Positions 8,681-16,541 of a DNA stretch of 64,000 nt are shown piece by piece. This DNA is from Chitinophagaceae bacterium (lineage in GTDB: Bacteria > Bacteroidota > Bacteroidia > Chitinophagales > Chitinophagaceae), in contig JAHBTJ010000005.1 of assembly GCA_019638595.1 (NCBI GenBank), positions 1-64,000 of the forward strand, written 5' to 3'. The notes beneath the pieces are model-generated. The model saw only the letters and a list, made by a program, of their open reading frames with translations. It did not search any database and had not been told where the DNA came from. Within the stretch, counting starts at the first letter, position 1; every line of letters starts with the position of its first letter. A program made the position numbers and the translations under genes.

Positions 8681-10069
8681 ATGGATCTGTTATCTGGTTT
8701 TAAGGCTTTCATTGAAAAGGAATCTCTTTTTTCCCATAATAGCCATTTATTGCTGGCTGTGAGTGGCGGTGTTGATTCTGTGGTATTGTGTGAGCTTTGC
8801 AGCCAGGCTGGTTATTCCTGGTTCATAGCGCATTGCAATTTTAAGCTGAGGGGAGAGGAGAGCGAAAGGGATGAAGCCTTTGTAAGAAAGCTCGGTGAAA
8901 AATATAACGTGCAGGTGTTTGTGAAACAGTTTGATACGGTAGCGTATACCCAGGAGCGTAAAGTATCTGTTCAGGCAGCAGCGCGGGAATTGAGGTATGC
9001 GTGGTTTGAGGAGCTGGTAAATGCTGAATCTCAGGTTTCAGATTTCAAATCTCAGATTTCAAATCCTGTATTTCAAATCGTTACTGCTCATCATGCCGAT
9101 GACAATGCGGAAACCGTATGGATGAATTTTTGCAAGGGCACAGGCATTGCCGGTATCAGGGGCATATTGCCTAAAGCCGGTAAGCTGGTGCGTCCCCTGC
9201 TTTTCGCTCCCAAAGCCGCCATCCTGCATTTTGCAAAGCAAAATGAGCTGGAGTATGTGGAAGACTCCAGCAACTTAACGGATAAGTATACACGAAATTA
9301 TTTCAGGCAGCATATTATACCTGCCGTTTTGAAAGTATATCCCGAAGCGGAAGCAGGTGTACAGGAGAATATTGCGAGGTTCAGGGAGGTGGAAGTATTG
9401 TATAGCCAGGCTATAGAGCAGCATAAAAAAAAGCTGCTTGAATACAGGAATGGAGAAGTGCATATTCCCGTATTGAAGCTGAAACGATCGCTTCCTTTAA
9501 AAACAATTGTATACGAAATTGTGAAAGCATATAATTTTTCATCGAAACAAACCGATGAAATAATTGATTTGCTGCAGCGTGAAAGCGGCAGGTATGTATT
9601 ATCGTCTACGCACAGGGTTTTAAAAAACAGGGGCTGGCTGATCATTACCGCGCTGGAAAAGGTGGAAGAGAGCGGATCTGCTGTTATAGTAATTAATAGC
9701 GGGGAAGAAGCGATTGCTTTTGCTGGAGGCATATTAAAGCTGAAGCAGGAAAATTGTGATAAGCTGATGTTGGAAACCGGGCATCCGGGAGTAGCCTGTA
9801 TTGACGCGGGTGCTGTTCAATACCCGTTGTTGTTACGCAGGTGGAAGGCCGGAGATTATTTTTACCCGCTTGGAATGAAGAAAAAGAAAAAATTAGCCCG
9901 CTTTTTTATTGATCAGAAATTGTCTTTGGCCGAAAAAGAAAAAGTATGGGTGCTGGAAATGAATAAAAAAATAGTATGGGTGATCAATTACCGGATAGAC
10001 GACCGCTTTAAAATTACAGCTTCCACCCAATCCTGCCTGCGGATAACGTATCTTAAAAAAAATAACTGA
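8681..10069 (+). CDS. tilS: tRNA(Ile)-lysidine synthase, with repeat-derived insertion
   Basis: TilS adds lysine to C34 of the CAU-anticodon tRNA(Ile), so that it reads AUA. The 462-residue protein has the PP-loop SGGVDS (residues 28-33), the HCNFKLRGEESERDE segment, the TAHHADDNAET motif, the RNYFR motif and a C-terminal TilS domain (LRRWKAGDYFYPLGM...KKLARFFID). Between residues about 115 and 133, where family members normally have a short loop, the coding DNA (9024-9080) matches the dispersed AATTTCAAAT-type repeat seen in intergenic gaps. The frame is kept, so the enzyme is probably functional. Confidence 0.93.
   Translation: MDLLSGFKAFIEKESLFSHNSHLLLAVSGGVDSVVLCELCSQAGYSWFIAHCNFKLRGEESERDEAFVRKLGEKYNVQVFVKQFDTVAYTQERKVSVQAAARELRYAWFEELVNAESQVSDFKSQISNPVFQIVTAHHADDNAETVWMNFCKGTGIAGIRGILPKAGKLVRPLLFAPKAAILHFAKQNELEYVEDSSNLTDKYTRNYFRQHIIPAVLKVYPEAEAGVQENIARFREVEVLYSQAIEQHKKKLLEYRNGEVHIPVLKLKRSLPLKTIVYEIVKAYNFSSKQTDEIIDLLQRESGRYVLSSTHRVLKNRGWLIITALEKVEESGSAVIVINSGEEAIAFAGGILKLKQENCDKLMLETGHPGVACIDAGAVQYPLLLRRWKAGDYFYPLGMKKKKKLARFFIDQKLSLAEKEKVWVLEMNKKIVWVINYRIDDRFKITASTQSCLRITYLKKNN
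9024..9080 (+). repeat. Dispersed AATTTCAAAT-type repeat inside tilS
   Basis: The segment contains three spaced copies of TTTCAAAT and two of CTCAG(A)TTTC, closely like the intergenic blocks at 29561-29585, 50538-50566 and 51828-51855. It encodes residues about 115-133 of TilS without shifting the frame. It looks like a repeat insertion tolerated in a surface loop. Confidence 0.6.
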
Positions 10070-10171
10070 TCTTTCGAAGTCAAGCAGGATATCCCTGTGT
10101 AGAAAGTTTTATCGGCACTGTTAAAAAATCCTTACTATATTGCGCCAATTTTAAGGAAACTGGCTCGCACT

Positions 10172-11833
10172 ATGACTTCTTTTACGAATTTTAAAGTACC
10201 TTATGCTCATATTGATGAAAGGTACACCACCAGCGTTGCATATTTTTCAATGGAATTCGCTATCCACCAACCGCTTAAGATTTACAGCGGCGGACTTGGA
10301 TTTCTCGCAGGCTCACATATGAGAAGCGCCTATGAGTTGAAACAGAATTTGATAGGCGTTGGAATACTTTGGAAATATGGCTATTACGATCAGGCACGCA
10401 ACCAGGATCAGACACTCCAGGTGCAGTGGAACGAAAAAATTTATAATTTCCTGGAAGATCATAATATCAAGTTCCAGATCAATATACACGATCACCCGGT
10501 TTGGGTAAAAGCCTATTACCTGAACCCGGAAACGTTTAAGAGCGCTCCTATATTTTTGCTGAGCACCGACCTCCCGGAAAACGATTACATCTCTCAAACA
10601 ATTACGCACCGGTTATACGATGCCAATGTAGCTACCAAAGTAGCGCAATTCATCCTGCTGGGCGTTGGGGGGGCGAAATTAATTGATGAGATCGGGTTCA
10701 ATCCTTCCGTATATCACTTAAACGAAGCGCATGGCTTTTCGGCCGCCTTTTACCTGTATAAAAAATTGGGCAGCAGGGAAGAAGTGAAAAAGAAATTGGT
10801 GTTTACCACGCATACTCCTGAAGAGGCAGGAAATGAAAAGCATGATATTTATTTGTGCGAGAAGATGAGCTATTTCTGTGGTCTTCCGCTGGAAGAAGTG
10901 AGAAAGCTTACCGGTATATACGATGATCAGTTTAACCATTCGCTGGCCGCGCTGCGTTTCGCCCGGTTATCCAACGCCGTTAGTGAGCTGCATGGGCATG
11001 TAAGCCGTGCAATGTGGAATAAATACGAAGGCGTTTGTCCTATTATACACATTACCAACTCGCAGAGCTGGCGGTATTGGGCCGATAAGCAATTGTATTA
11101 TGCTGCGGACGAAAACAATGAAGAAAACTTTATTGACCGTAAATGGTTTTTAAAGAAAAGAGCTTTTGATACGGTAGCGGACCAAACCGGTAAATTATTC
11201 GATCCGAATGTGCTTACAATAGTTTGGGCAAGGCGCTTTGCAGGGTATAAGCGTGCCGAGCTTATTACCAGGGACAAACAACGCTTTGAGGCGCTGCTGT
11301 CTAATAAAAAATATCCGGTGCAAATAATATGGGCAGGTAAGCCCTACCCGGTTGATTATCCCGCTATCAGCGATTTTAATTACCTGGTAAACCTGAGCAA
11401 GAACTACAGCAATGTGGCAGTTTGTATCGGGTATGAGCTGGCTTTGAGCAAACGGTTGAAGCAGGCGGCGGATATTTGGCTGAACAACCCGAGGGTACCG
11501 CGCGAGGCGTCGGGAACAAGTGGTATGACGGCCGCCATGAACGGAGCGGTTAACTTTTCAACCGATGATGGCTGGATACCTGAATTTATACACCCGGGAC
11601 ACAACGGCTTTGTTGTGCCTAAGGCCGATTATGCCAATATGAATGTGCACGAGCAGGATGAGTATGATCTTCGCAAGTTGTATGAGATACTCGAAAAAGA
11701 TATTCTTCCTATCTATTATGAACGTCCTGACCTGTGGCGGCAGATCATGCGCAACGGGATGAGCGATGTGCGTTTCCGTTTCGATTCGAACAGGATGGCG
11801 GATGAGTATTATCGTTTACTATATAACGCTTAA
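10172..11833 (+). CDS. Alpha-glucan phosphorylase-like protein with altered cofactor site
   Basis: The protein resembles the short alpha-glucan phosphorylases (GT35; 553 residues here): SVAYFSMEFAIHQPLKIYSGGLGFLAGSH near the start, VYHLNEAHGFSAAF, TTHTPEEAGNEKHD, WARRFAGYKRAELI and PREASGTSG near residue 450. In GT35 enzymes the segment after GTSG or GTGN carries the lysine that holds PLP. Here it reads GTSGMTAAMNG, with Thr453 in the lysine position. Either the cofactor is held differently or the protein is not a classical phosphorylase. It is followed by a terminator and no glycogen genes are adjacent. Confidence 0.75.
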   Translation: MTSFTNFKVPYAHIDERYTTSVAYFSMEFAIHQPLKIYSGGLGFLAGSHMRSAYELKQNLIGVGILWKYGYYDQARNQDQTLQVQWNEKIYNFLEDHNIKFQINIHDHPVWVKAYYLNPETFKSAPIFLLSTDLPENDYISQTITHRLYDANVATKVAQFILLGVGGAKLIDEIGFNPSVYHLNEAHGFSAAFYLYKKLGSREEVKKKLVFTTHTPEEAGNEKHDIYLCEKMSYFCGLPLEEVRKLTGIYDDQFNHSLAALRFARLSNAVSELHGHVSRAMWNKYEGVCPIIHITNSQSWRYWADKQLYYAADENNEENFIDRKWFLKKRAFDTVADQTGKLFDPNVLTIVWARRFAGYKRAELITRDKQRFEALLSNKKYPVQIIWAGKPYPVDYPAISDFNYLVNLSKNYSNVAVCIGYELALSKRLKQAADIWLNNPRVPREASGTSGMTAAMNGAVNFSTDDGWIPEFIHPGHNGFVVPKADYANMNVHEQDEYDLRKLYEILEKDILPIYYERPDLWRQIMRNGMSDVRFRFDSNRMADEYYRLLYNA

Positions 11834-11846
11834 ATTAAAAACTACG

Positions 11847-11876
11847 ATCCGCAGACTCAAAAACTGCGGATTTTTC
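11847..11876 (+). terminator. Terminator after the phosphorylase-like gene
   Basis: Hairpin ATCCGCAG (11847-11854) and CTGCGGAT (11864-11871) with a 9-nt loop, followed by a T run. It lies 14 bp after the stop codon. Confidence 0.85.
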
Positions 11877-11887
11877 TTGAATAGAAA

Positions 11888-12322
11888 ATGGAGTCGTATA
11901 AAAAATACCCGGAAGTAAGGTGGGCAGACCTCGATCCTAATTTCCATATGTTACATTCAAGGTATTATGATCTTGGGGCTTATATACGAATGTGCTTTTT
12001 AACCGAACATGGCGTTACGCCGGCGGCTATGCAGGAACTTAATCTGGGTCCTATCCTGTTCAGGGAAGAATGCGTATTTAAGCGCGAGATTAAATTCGGG
12101 GATAAAGTAGAAATTGATTTTACAATGCTGAAAGCGAAAAAAGACGGATCGCGCTGGACCATGCAGCATCATATCAGCATTAACAATGAAATGCTTGCTG
12201 CGGTAATAACCGTAGACGGCGCATGGATCAATACACAACGCCGTAAGCTGGCTACACCTCCTCCCGCGTTTGCCGAAGCATTTGATAAAATACCTAAAGC
12301 AGAAAGTTTTGAATGGATGTAG
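11888..12322 (+). CDS. Acyl-CoA thioesterase, 4HBT (hotdog) family
   Basis: The 144-residue protein matches the 4-hydroxybenzoyl-CoA thioesterase-like hotdog fold. It starts with VRWADLDPNFHMLHSRYYDLG, where an Asp and nearby residues form the family's active-site helix start, and continues with the FGDKVEIDF strand. Such proteins hydrolyse acyl-CoA or acyl-ACP; the chain specificity cannot be read. It has no signal peptide. It faces slyD convergently across a repeat block. Confidence 0.82.
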   Translation: MESYKKYPEVRWADLDPNFHMLHSRYYDLGAYIRMCFLTEHGVTPAAMQELNLGPILFREECVFKREIKFGDKVEIDFTMLKAKKDGSRWTMQHHISINNEMLAAVITVDGAWINTQRRKLATPPPAFAEAFDKIPKAESFEWM

Positions 12323-12476
12323 GGTAGCTGTGAGCTATTGGCTGTGAGCAATGGACTATGAGCTATCGGCAATTCATAGTTTATGGTTTTTTGTTTATAG
12401 TTGGACACAGACCATAAACTACAAACAACAAACCCGAAACCTGCAACTTGTAACCTGTACCATAAACTACAAACCT
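12308..12476. repeat. Dispersed repeat block between convergent genes
   Basis: The gap is filled by GCTGTGAGCTATTGG-like units, then TTTATGGTTTTTTGTTTATAG (about 12380-12400), its rough inverted partner ACCATAAACTACAAACAACAA (about 12411-12431), then CCTGCAACTTGTAACCTGTA units. The two arms can fold into a long imperfect hairpin. It separates the thioesterase (plus) from slyD (minus) and may act as a two-way transcript end. Confidence 0.65.
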
Positions 12477-12904
12477 TACACAATCTCCACCAGTTCTATG
12501 TCAAATACCAGGTCTTTACCTGCGAGTGAGTGATTGGCATCCAGTATTACAACAGATTCCGACACTTCTGTTACTACCACCGGCACGGGGTATCCTTGTT
12601 GATTTTGGAGTGTAAGCTGCATGCCTGGTTCCAGCTTCATTCCGGCGGGTACATTTTCTATCGGGAATTCAATGATAGCTTCTTCATTTCTTGGTCCATA
12701 CCCTTCTTCGGGCGATATATTGATCACCTTTTTCTCTCCAACGGTCATGCCTTCAACACCGGCGTCGAAACCTTTGATCATTTGACCGCCACCTACAGTA
12801 AACTCCAGTGGGCTGCGTCCGGCAGAAGAATCAAATTCACTTCCATCGGTCAGCCTGCCTGTATAGTGTACCCGAACCACATCGCCTTTTTTTGCCTGTT
12901 GCAT
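12476..12904 (-). CDS. slyD: FKBP-type peptidyl-prolyl isomerase, SlyD-like
   Basis: This 142-residue cytoplasmic protein has the SlyD/FKBP layout: VRVHYTGRLTDGSEFDSS, PLEFTVGGGQMIKGFDAGVEGMTVGEKK, an inserted-flap region (about 65-125) and the C-terminal DANHSLAGKDLVFDIELVEI, the family hallmark. It catalyses prolyl cis-trans isomerisation and acts as a folding helper. The His-rich metal-binding tail found in Escherichia coli SlyD is absent, as in many short homologues. Confidence 0.93.
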   Translation of the reverse strand: MQQAKKGDVVRVHYTGRLTDGSEFDSSAGRSPLEFTVGGGQMIKGFDAGVEGMTVGEKKVINISPEEGYGPRNEEAIIEFPIENVPAGMKLEPGMQLTLQNQQGYPVPVVVTEVSESVVILDANHSLAGKDLVFDIELVEIV

Positions 12905-13027
12905 AAAATATTTTGTTTAAAAATAAATAAAGTTCGGAAAGGTATGCGATTTCTCTCTCTTTCTACAAAAACTTTAAGGATATTTGAAATACAGGCGCTA
13001 TTATATACTATAATAAATACCCGGTTT

Positions 13028-14353
13028 ATGACACTCCTTCATTACGCTTTTAATACATTCATTATCGGATCGCTGGTTGCCTTTTGTGTTTGCACCCCGG
13101 CCAATAAAAAACAAGCTGCACCCCAGGTTACCGCAGTTGAGGTCAATAACGACAATCCTGTACCGGGCAGCTATTTGTTTGGTAAGTACCTGGAGTTGTT
13201 AAAAGGCAGGTCGGTAGCGGTTTTTGCCAATCATACTTCGGTAGTAGGTAATACGCACCTGGTAGATACTTTGAGAAAGCAGGGGATCAATATAAAAAAA
13301 ATATTTGCACCGGAGCATGGTTTTAGAGGTACCGCCGATGCGGGTGAAAAAGTAGATAGCTATATGGATAAGCAAACGGGCATTTCGGTTATTTCTTTGT
13401 ATGGTAAAAAAAGAAAGCCCACTGCTGATGATGTAAAGGATATAGATATAATTGTTTTCGACATACAGGATATAGGCACACGATTCTATACTTATATTTC
13501 TTCGTTGCAGGATATGATGGAAGCCTGTGTGCAGTTAAACAAGCAACTGATGGTACTGGATCGCCCTAATCCTAATGGTTTTTATGTAGATGGCCCCGTG
13601 CTTGACCTGAAATATAAATCATTTGTGGGTATGCAGCCGGTGCCGGTAGTGTATGGGTTAACCATAGGAGAGTACGCCAATATGTTGCTGAACGAAAAAA
13701 TGCTTACGGTTAAAGTACCGTACCCGGTAACGAATGTAGATGCTGCAAAAGATCCCAACGCTGCAGAATATGCCAAAAAGTCGAACTTTTCTTTAACCAT
13801 TATCAAATGCGGAAATTATACGCACAATAGCAAATATGTACTGCCTGTAAAACCTTCGCCCAATATTCCCGATATTCAGGCAATATACCTGTATCCTTCT
13901 ACCTGCTTTTTTGAAGGCACAGTACTAAGTGAAGGACGAGGCACGGATAAGCCTTTCAAAGTATTCGGGCATCCGTCTTTACCCAAAAACCTGTATTCGT
14001 TTACGCCTAATCCTATAGAAGGCGCAAAAAGCTCCAAGCTGTACGGGCAGCTATGTTATGGCTGGAATGTAGACGGAACGCCGGAAGAAGTGCTGAAAGA
14101 GACCAATGGAAAGATACAGTTGAAATGGCTGATGGAAGCGTACCGGCTGTTCCCGGTAAAAGACAGTTTTTTTATCATTCCAAAGTCGGGCAAAATGGAA
14201 GAGTCTTTTATCAACAAGCTGGCGGGTAATAACGATTTGTGGCAACAGATCAGGGCAGGAATGTCTGAAGATGAGATCAGGAAGAGCTGGGAGCCCAGGC
14301 TAAGTGCGTATAAAAAAATGAGGAAGAAGTACCTGTTGTACGAAGATTTTTAA
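13028..14353 (+). CDS. DUF1343 protein, NamZ-like exo-beta-N-acetylmuramidase
   Basis: The family includes NamZ, reported to remove N-acetylmuramic acid from the non-reducing ends of peptidoglycan fragments. The 441-residue product starts at the ATG at 13028, giving a hydrophobic signal segment (FNTFIIGSLVAFCVCTP, possible lipobox). The frame stays open upstream but overlaps slyD and is rejected. Family landmarks are VAVFANHTSVVGN, IFAPEHGFRG, VFDIQDIGTRFYTYISSL, LDRPNPNG, and PSTCFFEGTVLSEGRGT. It probably acts in the periplasm in cell-wall recycling. Confidence 0.88.
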   Translation: MTLLHYAFNTFIIGSLVAFCVCTPANKKQAAPQVTAVEVNNDNPVPGSYLFGKYLELLKGRSVAVFANHTSVVGNTHLVDTLRKQGINIKKIFAPEHGFRGTADAGEKVDSYMDKQTGISVISLYGKKRKPTADDVKDIDIIVFDIQDIGTRFYTYISSLQDMMEACVQLNKQLMVLDRPNPNGFYVDGPVLDLKYKSFVGMQPVPVVYGLTIGEYANMLLNEKMLTVKVPYPVTNVDAAKDPNAAEYAKKSNFSLTIIKCGNYTHNSKYVLPVKPSPNIPDIQAIYLYPSTCFFEGTVLSEGRGTDKPFKVFGHPSLPKNLYSFTPNPIEGAKSSKLYGQLCYGWNVDGTPEEVLKETNGKIQLKWLMEAYRLFPVKDSFFIIPKSGKMEESFINKLAGNNDLWQQIRAGMSEDEIRKSWEPRLSAYKKMRKKYLLYEDF

Positions 14354-14389
14354 GAATATAGATCAGTGTTTTATTAAAAATAAATTTGA

Positions 14390-14650
14390 ATGAAAGGGAT
14401 TGTGATCTGCACACTTTTATCTATAGTATTCATGCTTTATTTATTCTTTTCCATTCAATACACAAGATCACTTGTAAAAAGCAAAATATTTTCCGGTAAT
14501 ATCAAGATATTTCATTTTGTGATGATCTGGCTAATTCCTTTTATATGGGGGTGGTTACTTAAAAGTTTACAGAAAACTAGTCCGGGGTCTCATGAAGTAA
14601 AAAGGAAAGAAGATTCAGAACCTTTTTTTGATGCTTATAAACTGGACTGA
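14390..14650 (+). CDS. Small two-segment membrane protein, unknown
   Basis: The 86-residue protein has two hydrophobic stretches (about residues 3-22 and 41-58, the latter FHFVMIWLIPFIWGWLL) and a charged C-terminal tail. A TAAATTTG box at 14381-14388 lies directly before the ATG, too close for a usual leader unless the transcript is leaderless. I do not recognise the family. Codon use looks like the neighbours. Confidence 0.6.
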   Translation: MKGIVICTLLSIVFMLYLFFSIQYTRSLVKSKIFSGNIKIFHFVMIWLIPFIWGWLLKSLQKTSPGSHEVKRKEDSEPFFDAYKLD

Positions 14651-14831
14651 TCCATATATTTTCAGGCAGAAAACATTTCCCTGCTTTAATGCTGCTAACA
14701 AATACAACACATGCTCACCCGTATTCTGCTACTCCGCCGATGTAGGAATTTAAGTTAGAAGAATGTTACGGCGGGAGCGGAGAAGGAGATTATTCCGTTA
14801 CTTTTGCCCCGGAACAGAAAATGCAGAATCA

Positions 14832-15773
14832 ATGACTGATTTTCCCCGGATCGTTTTTATGGGAACTCCTGAATTTGCGGTGGCATCGCTGGATGCCCTG
14901 GTGAATGCAGGATATAATATTGTGGCTGTAGTAACTGCGCCCGACAAGCCTGCGGGGCGCGGAATGAAAATGAATGAAAGCGCCGTAAAAAAGTACGCAG
15001 TTGAAAAAGGACTGAAATTGCTGCAGCCTGAAAAATTAAAGAACCCGGGCTTTGTGGAAGATCTGCGTTCACTGAAAGCGGATTTGCAGGTTGTGGTGGC
15101 CTTCCGGATGTTACCTGAAGTAGTATGGAACATGCCGCCGATGGGAACGATCAATGTGCACGGCTCTTTATTGCCGCAGTATCGCGGGGCGGCGCCTATT
15201 AACTGGGCGGTGATCAATGGCGAAAAAGAAACAGGGGTTACTACCTTTAAGCTGCAGCACGAAATAGATACCGGCAATATATTGTTGCAACAAAGCTTCC
15301 CTGTAGGAACAAATGAAACCGCCGGGGAGGTGCACGACAGGATGAAAGCGATAGGGGCGCAACTGTTGCTGGAAACAATAAAAGGACTGGCGGATGGCTC
15401 TTTAACGGAGAAGCCGCAACAATTGCCGGAAAACAATGATATACCCGGTACCGGCTTGAAACATGCCCCTAAAATATTTACCGAAACCTGCCGTATCAAC
15501 TGGAATAAGCCGGTAAATGAGATCCATGATCTTATCAGGGGATTATCTCCTTTTCCGGGTGCTTTTACAATGCTGAATGGAAAAACTTTTAAGATCTTCA
15601 GGGCAGCAAAATATCCAGCTTCGACTAACAGGGCCGCGGGTGAATATGTTACCGATAATAAAACATACATACGTTTTGCCGCTGCCGATGGCTGGATAGA
15701 AGCGCTCGAAGTTCAACCGGAAGGTAAGCGCAGAATGGGCATAGAAGATTTTTTAAGGGGAAACAGGCTGTAA
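14832..15773 (+). CDS. fmt: Methionyl-tRNA formyltransferase
   Basis: Fmt formylates the amino group of Met on the initiator tRNA, using 10-formyltetrahydrofolate. The 313-residue product starts at the ATG at 14832 (MTDFPRIVFMGTPEFAV), the family N-terminus; an in-frame ATG at 14763 would add 23 Arg-rich residues without resemblance. Motifs include GTPEFAV, the formyl-transfer segment NVHGSLLPQYRGAAPINWA and HEIDTGNIL, followed by the C-terminal OB-like domain (INWNKPVNEIHDLIRGLSPFPGA). Peptide deformylase, the partner activity, is at 38180. Confidence 0.96.
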   Translation: MTDFPRIVFMGTPEFAVASLDALVNAGYNIVAVVTAPDKPAGRGMKMNESAVKKYAVEKGLKLLQPEKLKNPGFVEDLRSLKADLQVVVAFRMLPEVVWNMPPMGTINVHGSLLPQYRGAAPINWAVINGEKETGVTTFKLQHEIDTGNILLQQSFPVGTNETAGEVHDRMKAIGAQLLLETIKGLADGSLTEKPQQLPENNDIPGTGLKHAPKIFTETCRINWNKPVNEIHDLIRGLSPFPGAFTMLNGKTFKIFRAAKYPASTNRAAGEYVTDNKTYIRFAAADGWIEALEVQPEGKRRMGIEDFLRGNRL

Positions 15774-15854
15774 TTGTATAAAAACCCGGAACAGTTCAGT
15801 GTAGCCTTATGTAATTACCCGGTGATCTGCATCCTGTTATAAAATATATATAAT

Positions 15855-16226
15855 ATGCCGGTGAAATTTGCTTTAACGGCCGGTTTGGTATTAGCTGTTT
15901 GCTTTTCGGCAATATGCCAAACAACTCCGGAGGATAACAACGATAAAATAAAAGAAAAGACCGCGAAGGGCGCTGCGGACTCATTGAATTGGAAGAAAAT
16001 AGAGGATATATTAAAGAAAAGGAAACCTGCTGATCTTAACTGTGCCAACACATTGAAGCGGCATTTACTGATAGCAGAAAACGATCAATTCAGGATATAC
16101 CGGTTGCCGCTTGATAATATGCCCTGGGTTGAACCCAAAGTGCCGTTAACAATGCCGAATAAAGTTTTCAACGACTCTGTAACTATCAGGAAGATACCGA
16201 ATCCGTTCGATAGTATTAACCAATAA
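15855..16226 (+). CDS. Small secreted protein, unknown
   Basis: The 123-residue protein starts with a signal peptide (MPVKFALTAGLVLAVCFSAICQ). The mature part is charged, with one remaining Cys (LNCANTL) and a Pro-rich end. No motif is recognised. It stands alone between fmt and a repeat-like gap. Confidence 0.6.
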   Translation: MPVKFALTAGLVLAVCFSAICQTTPEDNNDKIKEKTAKGAADSLNWKKIEDILKKRKPADLNCANTLKRHLLIAENDQFRIYRLPLDNMPWVEPKVPLTMPNKVFNDSVTIRKIPNPFDSINQ

Positions 16227-16541
16227 TGAGCCTAATGCGGGCGTATTTACCTTCGGTGAGAAAAGTTCTCCCTCTCAAAAGTTACATTATACTATACTGA
16301 TCATGTTGGGTCGTTCGAAATGACAGAATCCGCAGCCGTAATTTCGAACCTGCCTACAGGTTGCATCTATTTAAAGACACGTTGCGGCGGGTGAGAAATC
16401 TGTTGGGCAGAGCTAAGAAAATCTATAAGGTTTGCCGGGGTAGCATTGCAGCGCTGCCTATCTTATAGGTGCTGTCTTTACTAATTCCCTCTTTCATCTT
16501 TCAGCATTCCTCCGTATATTACCTTTAACTATCATTCTGGT
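16227..16541. other. Gap with degenerate repeat-like sequence
   Basis: No gene is seen in 315 bp. The gap contains an inverted pair GTTCGAAAT (16313-16321) and ATTTCGAAC (16341-16349), a small hairpin around AACCTGCCTACAGGTT (16347-16362), and the phrase GTGAGAAATCTGTTGGGCAGAG. In my recollection such TCGAAATGACA and GAGAAATCTGTTGGGC phrases recur in intergenic elements of related genomes; this cannot be checked here. Confidence 0.4.

Noticed and set aside
12530-13027. N-terminal extension of the DUF1343 frame by 166 codons
   Set aside because: It lies largely antisense to slyD, has no family resemblance, and the ATG at 13028 gives a proper signal peptide.
14381-14388. TAAATTTG box as promoter of the 86-residue membrane protein
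   Set aside because: It ends 1 bp before the ATG, too close for a usual start point; leaderless transcription cannot be shown here.
14798-15670. A minus-strand frame of 290 codons opposite fmt
   Set aside because: It is an antisense shadow of fmt with Ser/Phe/Cys-rich composition and no motif.
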